A stretch of DNA of 64,000 nucleotides, taken from contig NZ_PEBH01000009.1 in the NCBI RefSeq assembly GCF_008698235.1, forward strand, positions 62,001 to 126,000, read 5' to 3'. The notes beneath the pieces are model-generated. The model was given only the letters and a program-made list of their open reading frames with translations. It was not told where the DNA came from and searched no databases. The stretch is from Bifidobacterium rousetti. Its GTDB lineage: Bacteria > Actinomycetota > Actinomycetes > Actinomycetales > Bifidobacteriaceae. The position numbers and the translations under genes were made by a program. Numbering within the stretch: position 1 is the first letter of the stretch; every line of letters starts with the position of its first letter. This document shows positions 46,571 through 55,747 of the stretch, in pieces.

Positions 46571-48736
46571 CTAGTCGCGCATGATGTTCGCGATGCGCTG
46601 CACCGATTCGCGGGCGAACAGGCCCTCGACCGGCACCACGTTGCCGTTGCCGTCGGCGAGCGGGATGCGCCAGTTCGGGTACTCGTTGTTGGTGCCCGGC
46701 TGGTTCTGCGCGCGCTTCTCCCCCACCGCGTCGGTGATGGAGGCGGCGAGCAGCTTGCACGGCGAACCCTTGAGCGCGCGGTACTGCGCCTCGATGATCG
46801 CCTGCTCGTTGGCCTTGACGTCCTCGGCGAGATCCGCCTCGAGATAGCCCTGCTCGATCAGCATGCGCAGCATCGCATCCTGTTCGGCCTTGGCGGAACG
46901 CTCGAAGTCCTCCTTCGGGCCGGTGAGCAGGCCCAGACGCTCGCGGATCTCGACGTGCTCGAACTCGAGGTAGCCGGCCGCCGGCGGAAGGTCGTGCGTG
47001 TTGACCGAGGCCAGCGCGTATTCACGCCACTTGGACGGCGCGCGGAACTTGCCTTCGAACTGCTCGAACCATTCGACCGCGCAGCCGAGCAGGCCATGCT
47101 TCTTCAGGGAGTCGGCCACGTACGCGGGGACGACGCCCAGATCCTCGCCGACGACCACGCCGTCGGCACGCGACGCCTCGAGCGCGAGGATGCCGAGCAT
47201 GATGTCGGAATCGTAGTGGACGTACGCGCCGTCGATCGGCTTCTTGTCGGCCGGGACCCACCACAGGCGGAACAGGCCGAGGATGTGGTCGATGCGCACC
47301 GCGCCCGCGTGGGCGAACATGTTGTGCACCAGCTGACGGTAGGCGGCGTAGCCGGTGTTCTCCAGAACGATCGGGTTGAGCGGCGGCTGGCTCCAGTCCT
47401 GACCCTGCTGGTTGAACATGTCCGGCGGGGCGCCCACGGTCGCGCCCTTCGCGAAGCTCTCCGGGTTCCACCACACCTCGGAGCCGAGCGGGTGGACGCC
47501 GACGGCCATGTCGGCCATGATGCCGACGCGCATGCCGTTCTCACGGGCGCGCTTCTGGGCGCGGTCGAGCTGCTCGGAGGCGATCCACTCGAGCCAGCGG
47601 TAGAAGTTCAGGGTGTCGGGGTACTGGCGCTTCAGGGCCTCGACCTCGGACGACCCCTTGCCGAGACGCTGCTCCCAGTTCGTGGACTCGCGCCCGGGCG
47701 CACCCCACTTGTCGTAGCACAGGCACCAGGTGGCGTAGCCTTCGAGGCTGTCGCCGCCCTCGCGCACGAAATCGTCGAATTCCTGCTGGCGCGCGGCATC
47801 GCGTCCGACCTTGAAGATGATCCACAGGGCGTGCATCTTGGCGCGCCACATCGCGTCGCGGTCGATCAGCTGGGAGTCGCCGTTGAGCGGTTCGACGGTG
47901 GCGTGCAGCTGGTTGATCTGATCGAGGCTCTCCTTGCCGAGCAGCTGGTATTCGGCGATGGCCTCCGGACGGATGTACGTGAAGTTGACCAGTCCGCGCG
48001 AGATCGGCAGGTACGGCGACGGGGTGAGCGGTGAGACCGGCTCGGCGGCGTGCACCGGGTTGATGAGCATGAAGTCGCTGCCGGTGTGCTTCTTGGCGTC
48101 CACTAGCAGGTTGGACAGGTCCTCGAAATCGCCCACGCCCCACGAATCGGCGGAACGGATCGAGTACAGCTGGGCCATCCATCCCCACAGGTGCCCGTGC
48201 TTCATCTCGTCGAGCGGCTCGACGCGGGCGGGGGCGCTGATCAGCGTGGCCACCTGCGTGCGGCCGGCCACGGTGACGTGCAGCGTGTGGTAGCCGGCGG
48301 GCAGATCGGCCGGGATGATGATCGATGCGGTGGCGATGAACTTGTCGTCAAGCACGTACGCCTTGGAACCATCGCCGGGACCATAGGCGACCGTGCCCTG
48401 ATACGGCTCGCCGTTCTCCAACGTGATCTTCGCGGAAGGCACGTCGAAGACGCCGACGTTGACCGGCACACGGGTCTCCTCGCCGACGGTGTGCAGCACC
48501 GTGGGCGCCACGAGACGACGGCGACGACCGTCGCGGATGCGCTTGGAGGAGCTCTTGATCGCCTCGTCGCTGGAGGCGTCCACGCCAAGGGCGGCGAGCA
48601 CCGCCACGAGGACATCATCGTCGATCTCGTGATAGTCGTTGCTCATGCCGACATAGCTGGTGCCGATGCCCACGAGCTTGGCCAACTGGATCAGGGGGCG
48701 TTCGAGACGCTCCTTGCTTTCCGTTCTCTCTGTCAT
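46571..48736 (-). CDS. malQ: 4-alpha-glucanotransferase (amylomaltase)
   Basis: MalQ transfers alpha-1,4-glucan segments between maltodextrins, a GH77 enzyme. The 721-residue protein has two N-terminal beta-rich domains to about residue 170, as in the long actinobacterial form. The catalytic barrel shows WGVGDFEDLSNLL, the nucleophile region VRIDHILGLFRLWWVP, VVGEDLGVVPAYV and ASVNTHDLPPAAGYLE. The start MTERTESK has TACACT 7 bases upstream and no ribosome binding site. It acts on glycogen or starch fragments with GlgX nearby, but the two are not in one operon. Confidence 0.96.
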   Translation of the reverse strand: MTERTESKERLERPLIQLAKLVGIGTSYVGMSNDYHEIDDDVLVAVLAALGVDASSDEAIKSSSKRIRDGRRRRLVAPTVLHTVGEETRVPVNVGVFDVPSAKITLENGEPYQGTVAYGPGDGSKAYVLDDKFIATASIIIPADLPAGYHTLHVTVAGRTQVATLISAPARVEPLDEMKHGHLWGWMAQLYSIRSADSWGVGDFEDLSNLLVDAKKHTGSDFMLINPVHAAEPVSPLTPSPYLPISRGLVNFTYIRPEAIAEYQLLGKESLDQINQLHATVEPLNGDSQLIDRDAMWRAKMHALWIIFKVGRDAARQQEFDDFVREGGDSLEGYATWCLCYDKWGAPGRESTNWEQRLGKGSSEVEALKRQYPDTLNFYRWLEWIASEQLDRAQKRARENGMRVGIMADMAVGVHPLGSEVWWNPESFAKGATVGAPPDMFNQQGQDWSQPPLNPIVLENTGYAAYRQLVHNMFAHAGAVRIDHILGLFRLWWVPADKKPIDGAYVHYDSDIMLGILALEASRADGVVVGEDLGVVPAYVADSLKKHGLLGCAVEWFEQFEGKFRAPSKWREYALASVNTHDLPPAAGYLEFEHVEIRERLGLLTGPKEDFERSAKAEQDAMLRMLIEQGYLEADLAEDVKANEQAIIEAQYRALKGSPCKLLAASITDAVGEKRAQNQPGTNNEYPNWRIPLADGNGNVVPVEGLFARESVQRIANIMRD

Positions 48737-48844
48737 GGTTTCCAGTGTAGCGCCGAGACAGGGGAAACACCGGCGCGTCCACAAACCGGACAGGGCGCGT
48801 CGACCCCTTTTATCCGACTCGTAACCCGTGGTTCACATCATGAT

Positions 48845-49447
48845 TTACGACCGGCGACGTTTGGCGACCGCGTGACGCACTTCGGCGGAGGGATCATCGG
48901 CCAGTCTGTCGAGCGTCTCGGGCGTGGCGTTCGGGTTGAGCGCGACCGCCCTGCGCACCATCGACGACAGCACCGTGGGGGCGTTCGGCTCGTTGTCGAT
49001 ACCGAGGGTGGCGAGGAACGCGAGCGTGGCGGCGTCGACCTCGGGGTTCTGCGCGCCCTCGAGGCGCATCTTCCATGACGTCTGCTTGTTGCGCAGGGCC
49101 GTGTCGCGCACCTCGGGGACCGGGTCCTTGGTCAGGCGCCCGACCAGCCAGTTCTTGTCGTCGGTGTTGCCGGCCACCGCCTGACGCACCGACGGTTCGG
49201 GATCGAGCGCGAGTTTGACGAGCACGTTCGGGAACGGCATCGTCTTCGCGAGGAACACACGGTCCTCGACCGGCGTGTTCGGATTGCCTCCCACCGCCTC
49301 GAGCAGTGCGGTGGCACGGGAGAACGCGGCCTGATCGGCGCGGTCGGGCAGCTCCCGACGGGCGAATTCGGACAGTTCCGCGGAGTCGGTGGAATGACGC
49401 AGATGCTCGTAGGTCACGGTCAGCGGTTCGAAATCAGAGTCGGTCAT
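48845..49447 (-). CDS. Variant leucine-rich repeat (LRV) protein
   Basis: A 200-residue protein with a helical repeat of about 25-30 residues: LALDPEPSVRQAVAGN, LTKDPVPEVRDTALRN, MVRRAVALNPNATPETLDRLADDPSAEVRHAVAKRRR. This matches the variant leucine-rich/HEAT-like repeat that forms a protein-binding solenoid. The N-terminus FEPLTVTYEHLRHSTDSAEL is also helical. No catalytic motif is seen. TAGACT lies 7 bases before the ATG and there is no ribosome binding site. Its role is not known; similar small LRV proteins are common in bifidobacteria and streptomycetes. Confidence 0.8.
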   Translation of the reverse strand: MTDSDFEPLTVTYEHLRHSTDSAELSEFARRELPDRADQAAFSRATALLEAVGGNPNTPVEDRVFLAKTMPFPNVLVKLALDPEPSVRQAVAGNTDDKNWLVGRLTKDPVPEVRDTALRNKQTSWKMRLEGAQNPEVDAATLAFLATLGIDNEPNAPTVLSSMVRRAVALNPNATPETLDRLADDPSAEVRHAVAKRRRS

Positions 49448-49494
49448 GGGCTCCAGTCTAGCCGGGCGGGTGCGGCGGTAGATCGACCGGATCG

Positions 49495-50136
49495 CTAGTC
49501 GAGGGCGACGGCGCGGTTGACGGTGTCCATCGGTTCGGGGGTGACGGTGGCGTTGAAGGTTTCGGTGACGAGGGCCTCGAACCGTGCGGCGTTGTCGATC
49601 GGCATCGCGGCGACGAGGGTTACGTCGGCCGCGTACGTCTCGTCGGACTGCATGCCGTCGACCGAGGCGAGGATCTGCTGGAACCGCTTGAGTTGCGGGT
49701 ACTGCAAAGCGACGAGATAGCGCCGGCACGGCACGATCGCGGCCTTGCGCGCCGCCTTGACGGCGATCGACGCGCCGGTCGAATACGCGCGGATGAGTCC
49801 GCCGGAGCCGAGCAGGATGCCGCCGAAGTACCGGGTGACGGCCACGACGCAATCGGTCAGGTCGTTGGCGCGCAGCACGTCGAGGATCGGCTTGCCGGCC
49901 GTGCCGGAAGGCTCGCCGTCGTCGCTCATGCGTTCGGCGACGCGGCCGTCGGACCCGCCGGTGACCGCCGCGTAGGCGACGTGGCGCGACTTGGGATGCC
50001 GCTCGCGGATCGACTCGACGAAGGCGAGCGCCTCGTCAAGCGTGTCGACGTGGGCGGCATCGCCGATGAACTCGGATTTCTTCTCGACGAACGCGTCGTG
50101 GGCGGGTTCGCCCGTGGGGTTGAGGATCGTCTGCAT
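49495..50136 (-). CDS. YigZ/IMPACT family protein
   Basis: A 213-residue protein with the UPF0029 N-terminal domain: AFVEKKSEFIGDAAHVDTLDEAL, RMSDDGEPSGTAGKPILDVLRAND and VAVTRYFGGILLGSGGLIRAYS. A C-terminal DUF1949-like ferredoxin-fold domain follows. The family is widespread and related to eukaryotic IMPACT, which affects translation control; the bacterial role is not established. The gene starts 11 bases after the end of the 2-hydroxyacid dehydrogenase gene, so the two may be co-transcribed. Confidence 0.92.
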   Translation of the reverse strand: MQTILNPTGEPAHDAFVEKKSEFIGDAAHVDTLDEALAFVESIRERHPKSRHVAYAAVTGGSDGRVAERMSDDGEPSGTAGKPILDVLRANDLTDCVVAVTRYFGGILLGSGGLIRAYSTGASIAVKAARKAAIVPCRRYLVALQYPQLKRFQQILASVDGMQSDETYAADVTLVAAMPIDNAARFEALVTETFNATVTPEPMDTVNRAVALD

Positions 50137-50147
50137 CGTGGGGTGGA

Positions 50148-51263
50148 TCAGTCCTGTCGGGAGTCGGGCTGGGGGACGCCAGGCTGAGGAGCGTCGTGTT
50201 CGGAGACAACGACGTTGACCTCGCCGCCGGTGAGGAACGCGCGCGTGGCCTCGACCATCTGACGGGTGAGGTCGGCGAAGGCGCCGTCGGTTCGCCACGC
50301 GACGTGCGGGGTGAGGACGATGCCGGGGATAGATCGCAGCGGGTCGTCGGCGGGCAGCGGCTCCTGATCGTACACGTCGAGCGCGGCGGGGATGTCGCCC
50401 TTCATGAGGCGGGAGGTGAGGGCGCCGGGCTCGATCACTTCGGCGCGCGCGGTGTTGACGAACAGCGTGCCGGGCTTCACATGCGCGAGGTTGTCGGCGG
50501 TGATGAGTCCGCGCGTGGCGCCGTCGATCAGGGGCAGGTGCACGGAGACGACGTCGGCGCCGGAGATGAGCTCGTTCATGTCGTCGACGGGCGTGACACC
50601 GAGGTCGGTGAAGCGTGACGCGGGCGTGTGACCGCTGTTCCATGCCGAGACCTGCATGCCGAAGGCGCGTGCGATCCCGGCCACGGTGGAGCCGATGCCG
50701 CCGAGTCCGATGATGGCGAGTCTGCGGCCGGCGAGCTGGAGTCCGTCGGCGTGGGGGCCTCCCCAGCCGCCCTCTTTCATGCGCCGGTCGAGTTCCCCGG
50801 TGTGGCGGAGCAGTTCGAACAGCAGGGCGAACGTGTGTTCGGCCACCGCGTTATCGCCGTAGTGCTCGGCGTTGCACACGCGCACGCCGAGATCGCGGGC
50901 GAGCGCGAGGTTGATGTAGCTGGCGACGCCGGTGCCGGAGAAGACGATGCACCGGACGTGTCCGCCTGCGCCTCCGCGCACGCCCGCCGAGATGCGGCGC
51001 AGCAGGTCGTCGGGGATGTGCGGTCCTGCGTTGATCATCACGTCGGCGTCGGCCACACGTCGGGCGATCGTGTCGGCGTCCTCGGTGAACTCCTCGAAGA
51101 TGCGCACGCGGGCGATGTCGTGCAACATGTCCAGCCGCGCCTTGAACGGGGCGATGATCGACATGATCGCGGACGGCAGCACGACCAGCGGCAGGTCGGT
51201 GCGTTCGGGCTGCGTCTCGAAGATCGTCGGTGTGGTCTGTGCGGCTGTGGTCTGTGCGGTCAT
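50148..51263 (-). CDS. D-isomer specific 2-hydroxyacid dehydrogenase
   Basis: A 371-residue NAD-dependent dehydrogenase. Its Rossmann motif is LAIIGLGGIGSTVAGIARAFGM. The catalytic Arg lies in VNTARAEVIEPGAL, the Glu in YDQEPLPADDPL and the His in LTPHVAWRTDGA. It resembles phosphoglycerate or hydroxypyruvate reductases but has no ACT domain, so serA is unlikely. TAAGGT lies 7 bases before the ATG. The C-terminal ~20 residues are Asp/Pro/Gln-rich. The substrate cannot be assigned. Confidence 0.88.
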   Translation of the reverse strand: MTAQTTAAQTTPTIFETQPERTDLPLVVLPSAIMSIIAPFKARLDMLHDIARVRIFEEFTEDADTIARRVADADVMINAGPHIPDDLLRRISAGVRGGAGGHVRCIVFSGTGVASYINLALARDLGVRVCNAEHYGDNAVAEHTFALLFELLRHTGELDRRMKEGGWGGPHADGLQLAGRRLAIIGLGGIGSTVAGIARAFGMQVSAWNSGHTPASRFTDLGVTPVDDMNELISGADVVSVHLPLIDGATRGLITADNLAHVKPGTLFVNTARAEVIEPGALTSRLMKGDIPAALDVYDQEPLPADDPLRSIPGIVLTPHVAWRTDGAFADLTRQMVEATRAFLTGGEVNVVVSEHDAPQPGVPQPDSRQD

Positions 51264-51300
51264 GATCCCCACCTTAGCGCGGACTGCGTTTCGGTCGGCG

Positions 51301-52734
51301 TCATCCGACCGTCTTTGGCGATGCCGATGCGGTTTCGGCGGTGATGTTCCACTCGCGTACGACGTTCGGGTCGGCGCCCATCGCGTAGATCACCTTGGAG
51401 ATGCGCTGGCGCTGGGCCGTGTCCTCCGCCTCGGAGTTGCACACGCCGTCCGGCTTGTCGGAGGATATCGGACACCACGCGTACGTGCCCTGGTGCCGGC
51501 TGACGTTGGGCACCCAGTCGATGCGGCTGACGCGCCACGATCCCTTCTCGCCCTTGCGTCCGGCGAACTGGATGCGCGCGGTGACGCCCTGGTTGTTGAC
51601 CTCGTGGCCGGCGATGGTAGTCACGACGCTCACCGTGTTGCCGAGCCCGTAGACGATCCATGTGCCGTGATAGTTCTCGACCGGCTGCGCGCAGTGGCAT
51701 CCGGCGCCGTAGATGACGTCGAACGCGCCGGTGTCGGCGAGCGCGTGGGCTTCGGACTGCTGGTAGGAGTCCGCGTAGTCGATGTACTCCTGCAGCGAGT
51801 GCATCGCGACGGCGACCACGTCGGCGCCCTGCTCGCGCGCCTTGTTCGCCTTGTCGACGAGACGCTGGATGTCACTGGCGTGATTGGGGTCGCCGCTCTG
51901 CCGCAGGCGGTCCACTCGCCAGTCGGCGTCGGCGGTCATCCCGTTGAGCGAGACGGTGCCCGTGACGAGGCCGAGTTTGCCGCCGCCGGTCGGCGAGTCG
52001 ATGACCAGCGGGGCGAGGGAATCCTCCTCGGTCTTGTAGGAGCCTGTCTGGGCGATGCCGTTCGCGGCGAGCGTGTCCCACAGGCGTTCGATGCCGGCGG
52101 CGCCCTGATCCCAGGAGTGGTTGGTGGCGTGCGTGCACGCGGTATAGCCGACGTGCTTCACCGCATCGGCCACTTCGGGCGGGATGTTGAACACCGGCCA
52201 TCCGGCGTAGGGGCCGCCACGCTGGGCGATCGGCGTCTCGAATTCGCACACGGCGATGTCGGAGGCCTGGATGTACTTGCGCATCGGTTCGAACAGCGGG
52301 GTGAAGTCGAAGGCGGTGCCGTCGGTGGCCGCGGTGTTGGCCGAGGCGAAGTGCTTCCACAGGTTCGGATGGAAGAGCAGGTCGCCGTTGACAAGCATCG
52401 CGATGCAGTCCTGGTCGGGGCAGTCGGGCGAATTGCCATGATGCTCAAGCGCGACGGGTTCGGGGACGGACTGCGTTCTGTCGAGGGCGCCCGTCGGGTC
52501 GGAGGCCGCGGCATCGCCCGGCACATTCGACCCCGATGACGCGCCCGTGGCGTCATCGCCCAACGAACCGGAACGATCGACCAGCACGCGCACCCCGGCG
52601 CCGAACGCGAACGCGATCACGACGGCCATCAGCGCCGCCAGCACGGTCGTCACGCGCGATCCCATCGCGCTCCGGTTTCTGGCGTGGCGGCCGTATCTGC
52701 CGTATCCGCCGCTGCGATGACTGTTCCTTCCCAT
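51301..52734 (-). CDS. CapA-family (PGA_cap) membrane-anchored protein
   Basis: A 477-residue protein. The N-terminal basic stretch is followed by one hydrophobic helix (VTTVLAALMAVVIAFAFGAGVRVLV), so the rest is probably outside the membrane. A Ser/Asp/Gly linker leads to the CapA metallophosphatase-like fold: AMLVNGDLLFHPNLWKHF, CTHATNHSWDQGAAGI, VVAVAMHSLQEYI and GAGCHCAQPVENYHGTWIVYGLGN. Typical members have HWG and GHHPHV at the last two sites; here they read HSL and GAGCHC, so metal binding is altered. The ATG is preceded by GAGGTGCGCG. It may act in cell-wall or polyglutamate modification, but that is uncertain. Confidence 0.83.
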   Translation of the reverse strand: MGRNSHRSGGYGRYGRHARNRSAMGSRVTTVLAALMAVVIAFAFGAGVRVLVDRSGSLGDDATGASSGSNVPGDAAASDPTGALDRTQSVPEPVALEHHGNSPDCPDQDCIAMLVNGDLLFHPNLWKHFASANTAATDGTAFDFTPLFEPMRKYIQASDIAVCEFETPIAQRGGPYAGWPVFNIPPEVADAVKHVGYTACTHATNHSWDQGAAGIERLWDTLAANGIAQTGSYKTEEDSLAPLVIDSPTGGGKLGLVTGTVSLNGMTADADWRVDRLRQSGDPNHASDIQRLVDKANKAREQGADVVAVAMHSLQEYIDYADSYQQSEAHALADTGAFDVIYGAGCHCAQPVENYHGTWIVYGLGNTVSVVTTIAGHEVNNQGVTARIQFAGRKGEKGSWRVSRIDWVPNVSRHQGTYAWCPISSDKPDGVCNSEAEDTAQRQRISKVIYAMGADPNVVREWNITAETASASPKTVG

Positions 52735-52941
52735 CGCGCACCTCACCTTCTCGTCTTCCCGACGGTTTCTCCCTCGGCCACCTCGCTCCGCCACCCTCCG
52801 CGCCCCGCGCGTATGGGCGACGCGCCGAGGGGTAGCACAGCATTCGATGCACCGTTCACGAGCGATGACAAATCGCACACAATCATCAATATTGCGTGTC
52901 CACCACCGTGCGATCAGGGGGTGTCGTTCGCCGTTTAGGTC

Positions 52942-53060
52942 TAGAATAGTCCGCGGAGACGGACGGACAATGGCGTACCTCCGGCTCCGCCTACTCGTGT
53001 TCACACAAGGCGGTGCCGGAGCGGTTCAATCGAGGGGAACCAATTATTTTATTTTTGATT
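52942..53060 (+). ncRNA. Candidate small RNA or orphan terminator
   Basis: No gene ends here on the plus strand. TAGAAT (52942-52947) may be a -10. A 14-base stem with one mismatch (52979-52992 with 53008-53021) and a second hairpin GGTTC-N9-GAACC (53023-53041) follow, then AATTATTTTATTTTTG. The layout looks like a short transcript of about 100 bases with a terminator. A 54-codon frame covering it has no family resemblance. The -35 is not convincing. The rest of 52735-53156 shows no gene. Confidence 0.35.
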
Positions 53061-53156
53061 TTTCCTCGTATTGGCGGGTCGCACCGCGATCATGGTGTAT
53101 AGTTACGTGCTGTTGCGCTTCAGACTGGCGGTAGCGTCCGTTCGGAAGAGCGATGT

Positions 53157-53243
53157 GGAGTGATGCCTGAGTGGCCGAAAGGGGCACCCTGCTAAGGTGT
53201 TAGTTGCGTTAGCGGCTCGGGGGTTCGAATCCCCCTCACTCCG
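53157..53243 (+). tRNA. tRNA-Ser (anticodon GCT)
   Basis: Acceptor GGAGTGA/TCACTCC with discriminator G, D-arm GAGTGGCCGAAAGGGGC, anticodon loop CTGCTAA giving GCT, a long variable arm (TTAGTTGCGTTAGCGGCTC) and T-arm GGTTCGAATCC. Class II with serine identity. CCA not encoded. Confidence 0.95.
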
Positions 53244-53248
53244 CAATC

Positions 53249-53282
53249 AAGGGATTCACGGGAAACCGTGAATCCCTTTTTT
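53249..53282 (+). terminator. Terminator after tRNA-Ser(GCT)
   Basis: Stem AAGGGATTCACGG / CCGTGAATCCCTT with loop GAAA and a run of T, a few bases past the tRNA. Confidence 0.92.
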
Positions 53283-53312
53283 CATGCCAGAAACGGCGGT
53301 ATTTCAACGGTT

Positions 53313-53365
53313 CTCTCCCCCAGTCAGCTTCGCTGGCAGCCCCCTCGTCAGAGGGGGCCAAGAAC
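53313..53365. repeat. REP-like palindromic intergenic element, short copy
   Basis: CCCCCAGTCAGCTTCGCTGG with GCCCCCTCGTCAGAGGGGGC, two adjacent stem-loops (CCAGTCAGCTTCGCTGG and CCCCCTCGTCAGAGGGGG). It shares its edges with the longer element at 6289-6437. It lies just past the EamA gene. Confidence 0.65.
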
Positions 53366-53374
53366 AGACGCACG

Positions 53375-54322
53375 TCAGTTGCCGGGGGCGGGGGCGTTGT
53401 CGCCGGAGAATGTGACGATCACGGCGACGATCACCAAGGCGACGCCGATCATCTCGCCGATGCCGGGGATCTCGCCCAGAACGAGTCCGACGGCGATGGC
53501 GACGGCCGGGTTGATCGACTGCATCACGGAGAACGCGGCCGGCGTGACACGCCGCATCGTGACCTGTTCGATGACGTACGGGAAGAACGAGGCAAGCAGC
53601 GAGACGACGAACAGCAGCCCGAACAGCTTCAACGGGCCTCCCGGCTCAAGCGCCCACGTGGCGCTTGCCTTGGGGTGCACGAGCTGGCGGACCGCCGGCA
53701 CGCCGAGGAACAGCGACTGCAGCGCCCATCCGATCGTGATCGCGATGCACAGGTTGTCGAGCGAGTTGCCGCCGGCGGCGATATGCCGCCCGGTGACGAT
53801 GTACACGCCCCACATCGACCCGCCGACGAGGATCGCGATCAGTCCGACGAGAAAATTTCCGTTGCCGTCCGGGTTCGCGAGCGATATGCCCGCGAGCAGG
53901 ACGACGCCGACCGCCGCGATCGCGATGCCGACACGCTCGCGCCAGCTGTGCCCGGTGATCACGGCGACCGACAGCGGTCCGACGAATTCGATCGCGACGG
54001 CGATGCCCATGTCCATGTTGCTGATCGCCACGTAGAACATCGTGTTCATCAACACCAGCGAGACGCCGAGCAGGATCACCCACCCCCAGCTGCGCGCGTC
54101 TCGACGGAACAGCCGTTCGCGCTTGGCCGCAGCCCACGGGCGACGCCACAACAGCAGCAGCACCGCCATGAACCCCACGCGATACCACACCGCGTACAGC
54201 GGATCGAGCTGCGTGAACGCGAGCTTCGCGATGGCCGTCGCCGAATAGATGACGATCGCCTCGCACACGACGATGACCACCACCGGCACCCGGTTCAACA
54301 CCTCGATCACAGCTCTCTTCAT
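53375..54322 (-). CDS. EamA/DMT-family exporter (RhtA-like)
   Basis: A 315-residue membrane protein with ten predicted helices in two EamA repeats. The first begins VPVVVIVVCEAIVIYSATAIAKLAFTQLDPLYAVWYRVGF, with NTMFYVAISNMDMGIAVAIEFVGPLSVAV in repeat 1 and PYVIEQVTMRRVTPAAFSVMQSINPAVAIAVGLVLGEI in repeat 2. The pattern is that of the RhtA threonine/homoserine exporter group, so export of amino acids or other metabolites is likely. The start MKRAVIEVLNR is preceded by GAGGGGC. It diverges from dinB. Confidence 0.87.
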   Translation of the reverse strand: MKRAVIEVLNRVPVVVIVVCEAIVIYSATAIAKLAFTQLDPLYAVWYRVGFMAVLLLLWRRPWAAAKRERLFRRDARSWGWVILLGVSLVLMNTMFYVAISNMDMGIAVAIEFVGPLSVAVITGHSWRERVGIAIAAVGVVLLAGISLANPDGNGNFLVGLIAILVGGSMWGVYIVTGRHIAAGGNSLDNLCIAITIGWALQSLFLGVPAVRQLVHPKASATWALEPGGPLKLFGLLFVVSLLASFFPYVIEQVTMRRVTPAAFSVMQSINPAVAIAVGLVLGEIPGIGEMIGVALVIVAVIVTFSGDNAPAPGN

Positions 54323-54430
54323 GCCCCTCACGCTACACGCCCCGCGCTCCCCCACCTAATACCGCCGAATTACCGCGATACGAGGCCACAATCCGGACAC
54401 CGCAGTGGACAATCGGCTACAATCGGCGGT

Positions 54431-55735
54431 ATGAGCACCGCACCGAGACTGGCCGCCGCCAAGCGTGACTGGGGGCACGACGAGACCGGGTGCACGGTGC
54501 TGCACATCGACATGGACGCGTTCTACGCCTCGCTGGAGGTGGCGCGCCATCCGGAGCTCAAAGGCAGGCCGGTCATCATCGGCACCGGCCCGCGTTCGGT
54601 CGTGTCCGCGGCAAGCTACGAGGCGCGCCGCTACGGCGTCAATTCGGCGATGCCGTCGGCCCGCGCGCGTCAGCTGTGCCCGGACGGTGTGTTCCTCTCG
54701 GTGGACATGCGCTATTACCGCGCCGTGTCGCGCGAGATCATGACCGGGATCTTCCACGCCGTCACCGACCGGGTGGAGCAGGTGTCGGTCGACGAGGGGT
54801 ATATGGACGTCTCCGGCGCGCTGCTCGCGTGGCGTTCCCCGAGCGCGATCGGCGCGTGGATCCGCGCGCAGGTGGAGAGCCGGTTCCATGTGACCTGTTC
54901 GGTGGGCATCGCCGCGAACAAGCTGGTGGCGAAGATGGCGTCGACGAACGCGAAGCCGAACGGCATGCTGTTGATCCCGAAGGCCCGTTCAGCCGAGTTC
55001 GTGCAGATGATGCCGTTGCGCGGCATCCCCGGCATCGGGCCGTCCCTGGAGAAGCGCCTCAACGCGTGGGGCATCGATTCGGTGGCCGATCTGGCGGCGA
55101 TGAGTCCGGAATCGTTGGAGCAGGCGACCGGGTCGCGCGCCGCCGCGCACGGGTTGTGGATGGCGTCGCGCGGGTTGGATGACCGCCGTGTCACGCCGGT
55201 GCGCGTGGAGAAGTCGATCGGTTCGGAGGAGACGCTGCTCGAGGACACCACCGACCAGCGCGTGGTGTGCGGGCTGTTGCGCGAGGCGTGCGACGAGGTC
55301 GCCGGGTCGTTGCGCCGACGCGGGTTCGTCGCGCGCACGGTGACGGTGAAGCTGCGATTCGCGGATCTGAGCTACCGGACGCGATCGCGTACGCTGGAGC
55401 GTCCGGTGGATACGGCCGGCGCGCTGTATCCGGAGTGTGTGCGATTGCTGCACGAGATGCTGGGGATGGCGCAGCCGGGAACGGGCTCGACGCCGGACGC
55501 CCGTGGCATGTCTCCCGACGCTCCCCTGCCGAAGCTGATCCGCTTGGCGGGGATGAGCGCGAGCGGCCTTGCACCGGTCGGCGAGACCGCGGTGCAGCCG
55601 TCGCTGGACGACATGATCGAGGAGGCCGACAGCGCCGACTCGCGCACGGCGAGCGACCGCCGTCGTCAGGCCGAGGCCGCGTTGGACGCGGTGCGGCAAC
55701 GGTTCGGCAATACGTCGGTCAAATTCGGCGCGTGA
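54431..55735 (+). CDS. dinB: DNA polymerase IV (Y-family)
   Basis: DinB is a translesion polymerase without proofreading. The 434-residue protein has the palm motif VLHIDMDAFYASLE (metal Asp), YRAVSREIM and VSVDEGYMDVSG, where the second Asp and Glu ligands lie. GIAANKLVAKMAS, the helix-hairpin-helix LRGIPGIGPSLEKRLNAWGI and a little-finger domain follow. The last ~70 residues are polar and contain no clear beta-clamp motif that I can see. The ATG has TACAAT 7 bases before it and no ribosome binding site, so it is likely leaderless. No LexA-like box is obvious. Confidence 0.95.
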   Translation: MSTAPRLAAAKRDWGHDETGCTVLHIDMDAFYASLEVARHPELKGRPVIIGTGPRSVVSAASYEARRYGVNSAMPSARARQLCPDGVFLSVDMRYYRAVSREIMTGIFHAVTDRVEQVSVDEGYMDVSGALLAWRSPSAIGAWIRAQVESRFHVTCSVGIAANKLVAKMASTNAKPNGMLLIPKARSAEFVQMMPLRGIPGIGPSLEKRLNAWGIDSVADLAAMSPESLEQATGSRAAAHGLWMASRGLDDRRVTPVRVEKSIGSEETLLEDTTDQRVVCGLLREACDEVAGSLRRRGFVARTVTVKLRFADLSYRTRSRTLERPVDTAGALYPECVRLLHEMLGMAQPGTGSTPDARGMSPDAPLPKLIRLAGMSASGLAPVGETAVQPSLDDMIEEADSADSRTASDRRRQAEAALDAVRQRFGNTSVKFGA

Positions 55736-55747
55736 CGATCAATCCGC

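Noticed and set aside
46217..48034. A 605-codon plus-strand frame opposite malQ
   Set aside because: Shadow of malQ; it also runs through both twin hairpins.
52847..53134. A 95-codon plus-strand frame before tRNA-Ser(GCT)
   Set aside because: It runs through two hairpins and a T-rich run, has no supported start and an unusual Cys/Trp-rich end; a non-coding interpretation fits better.
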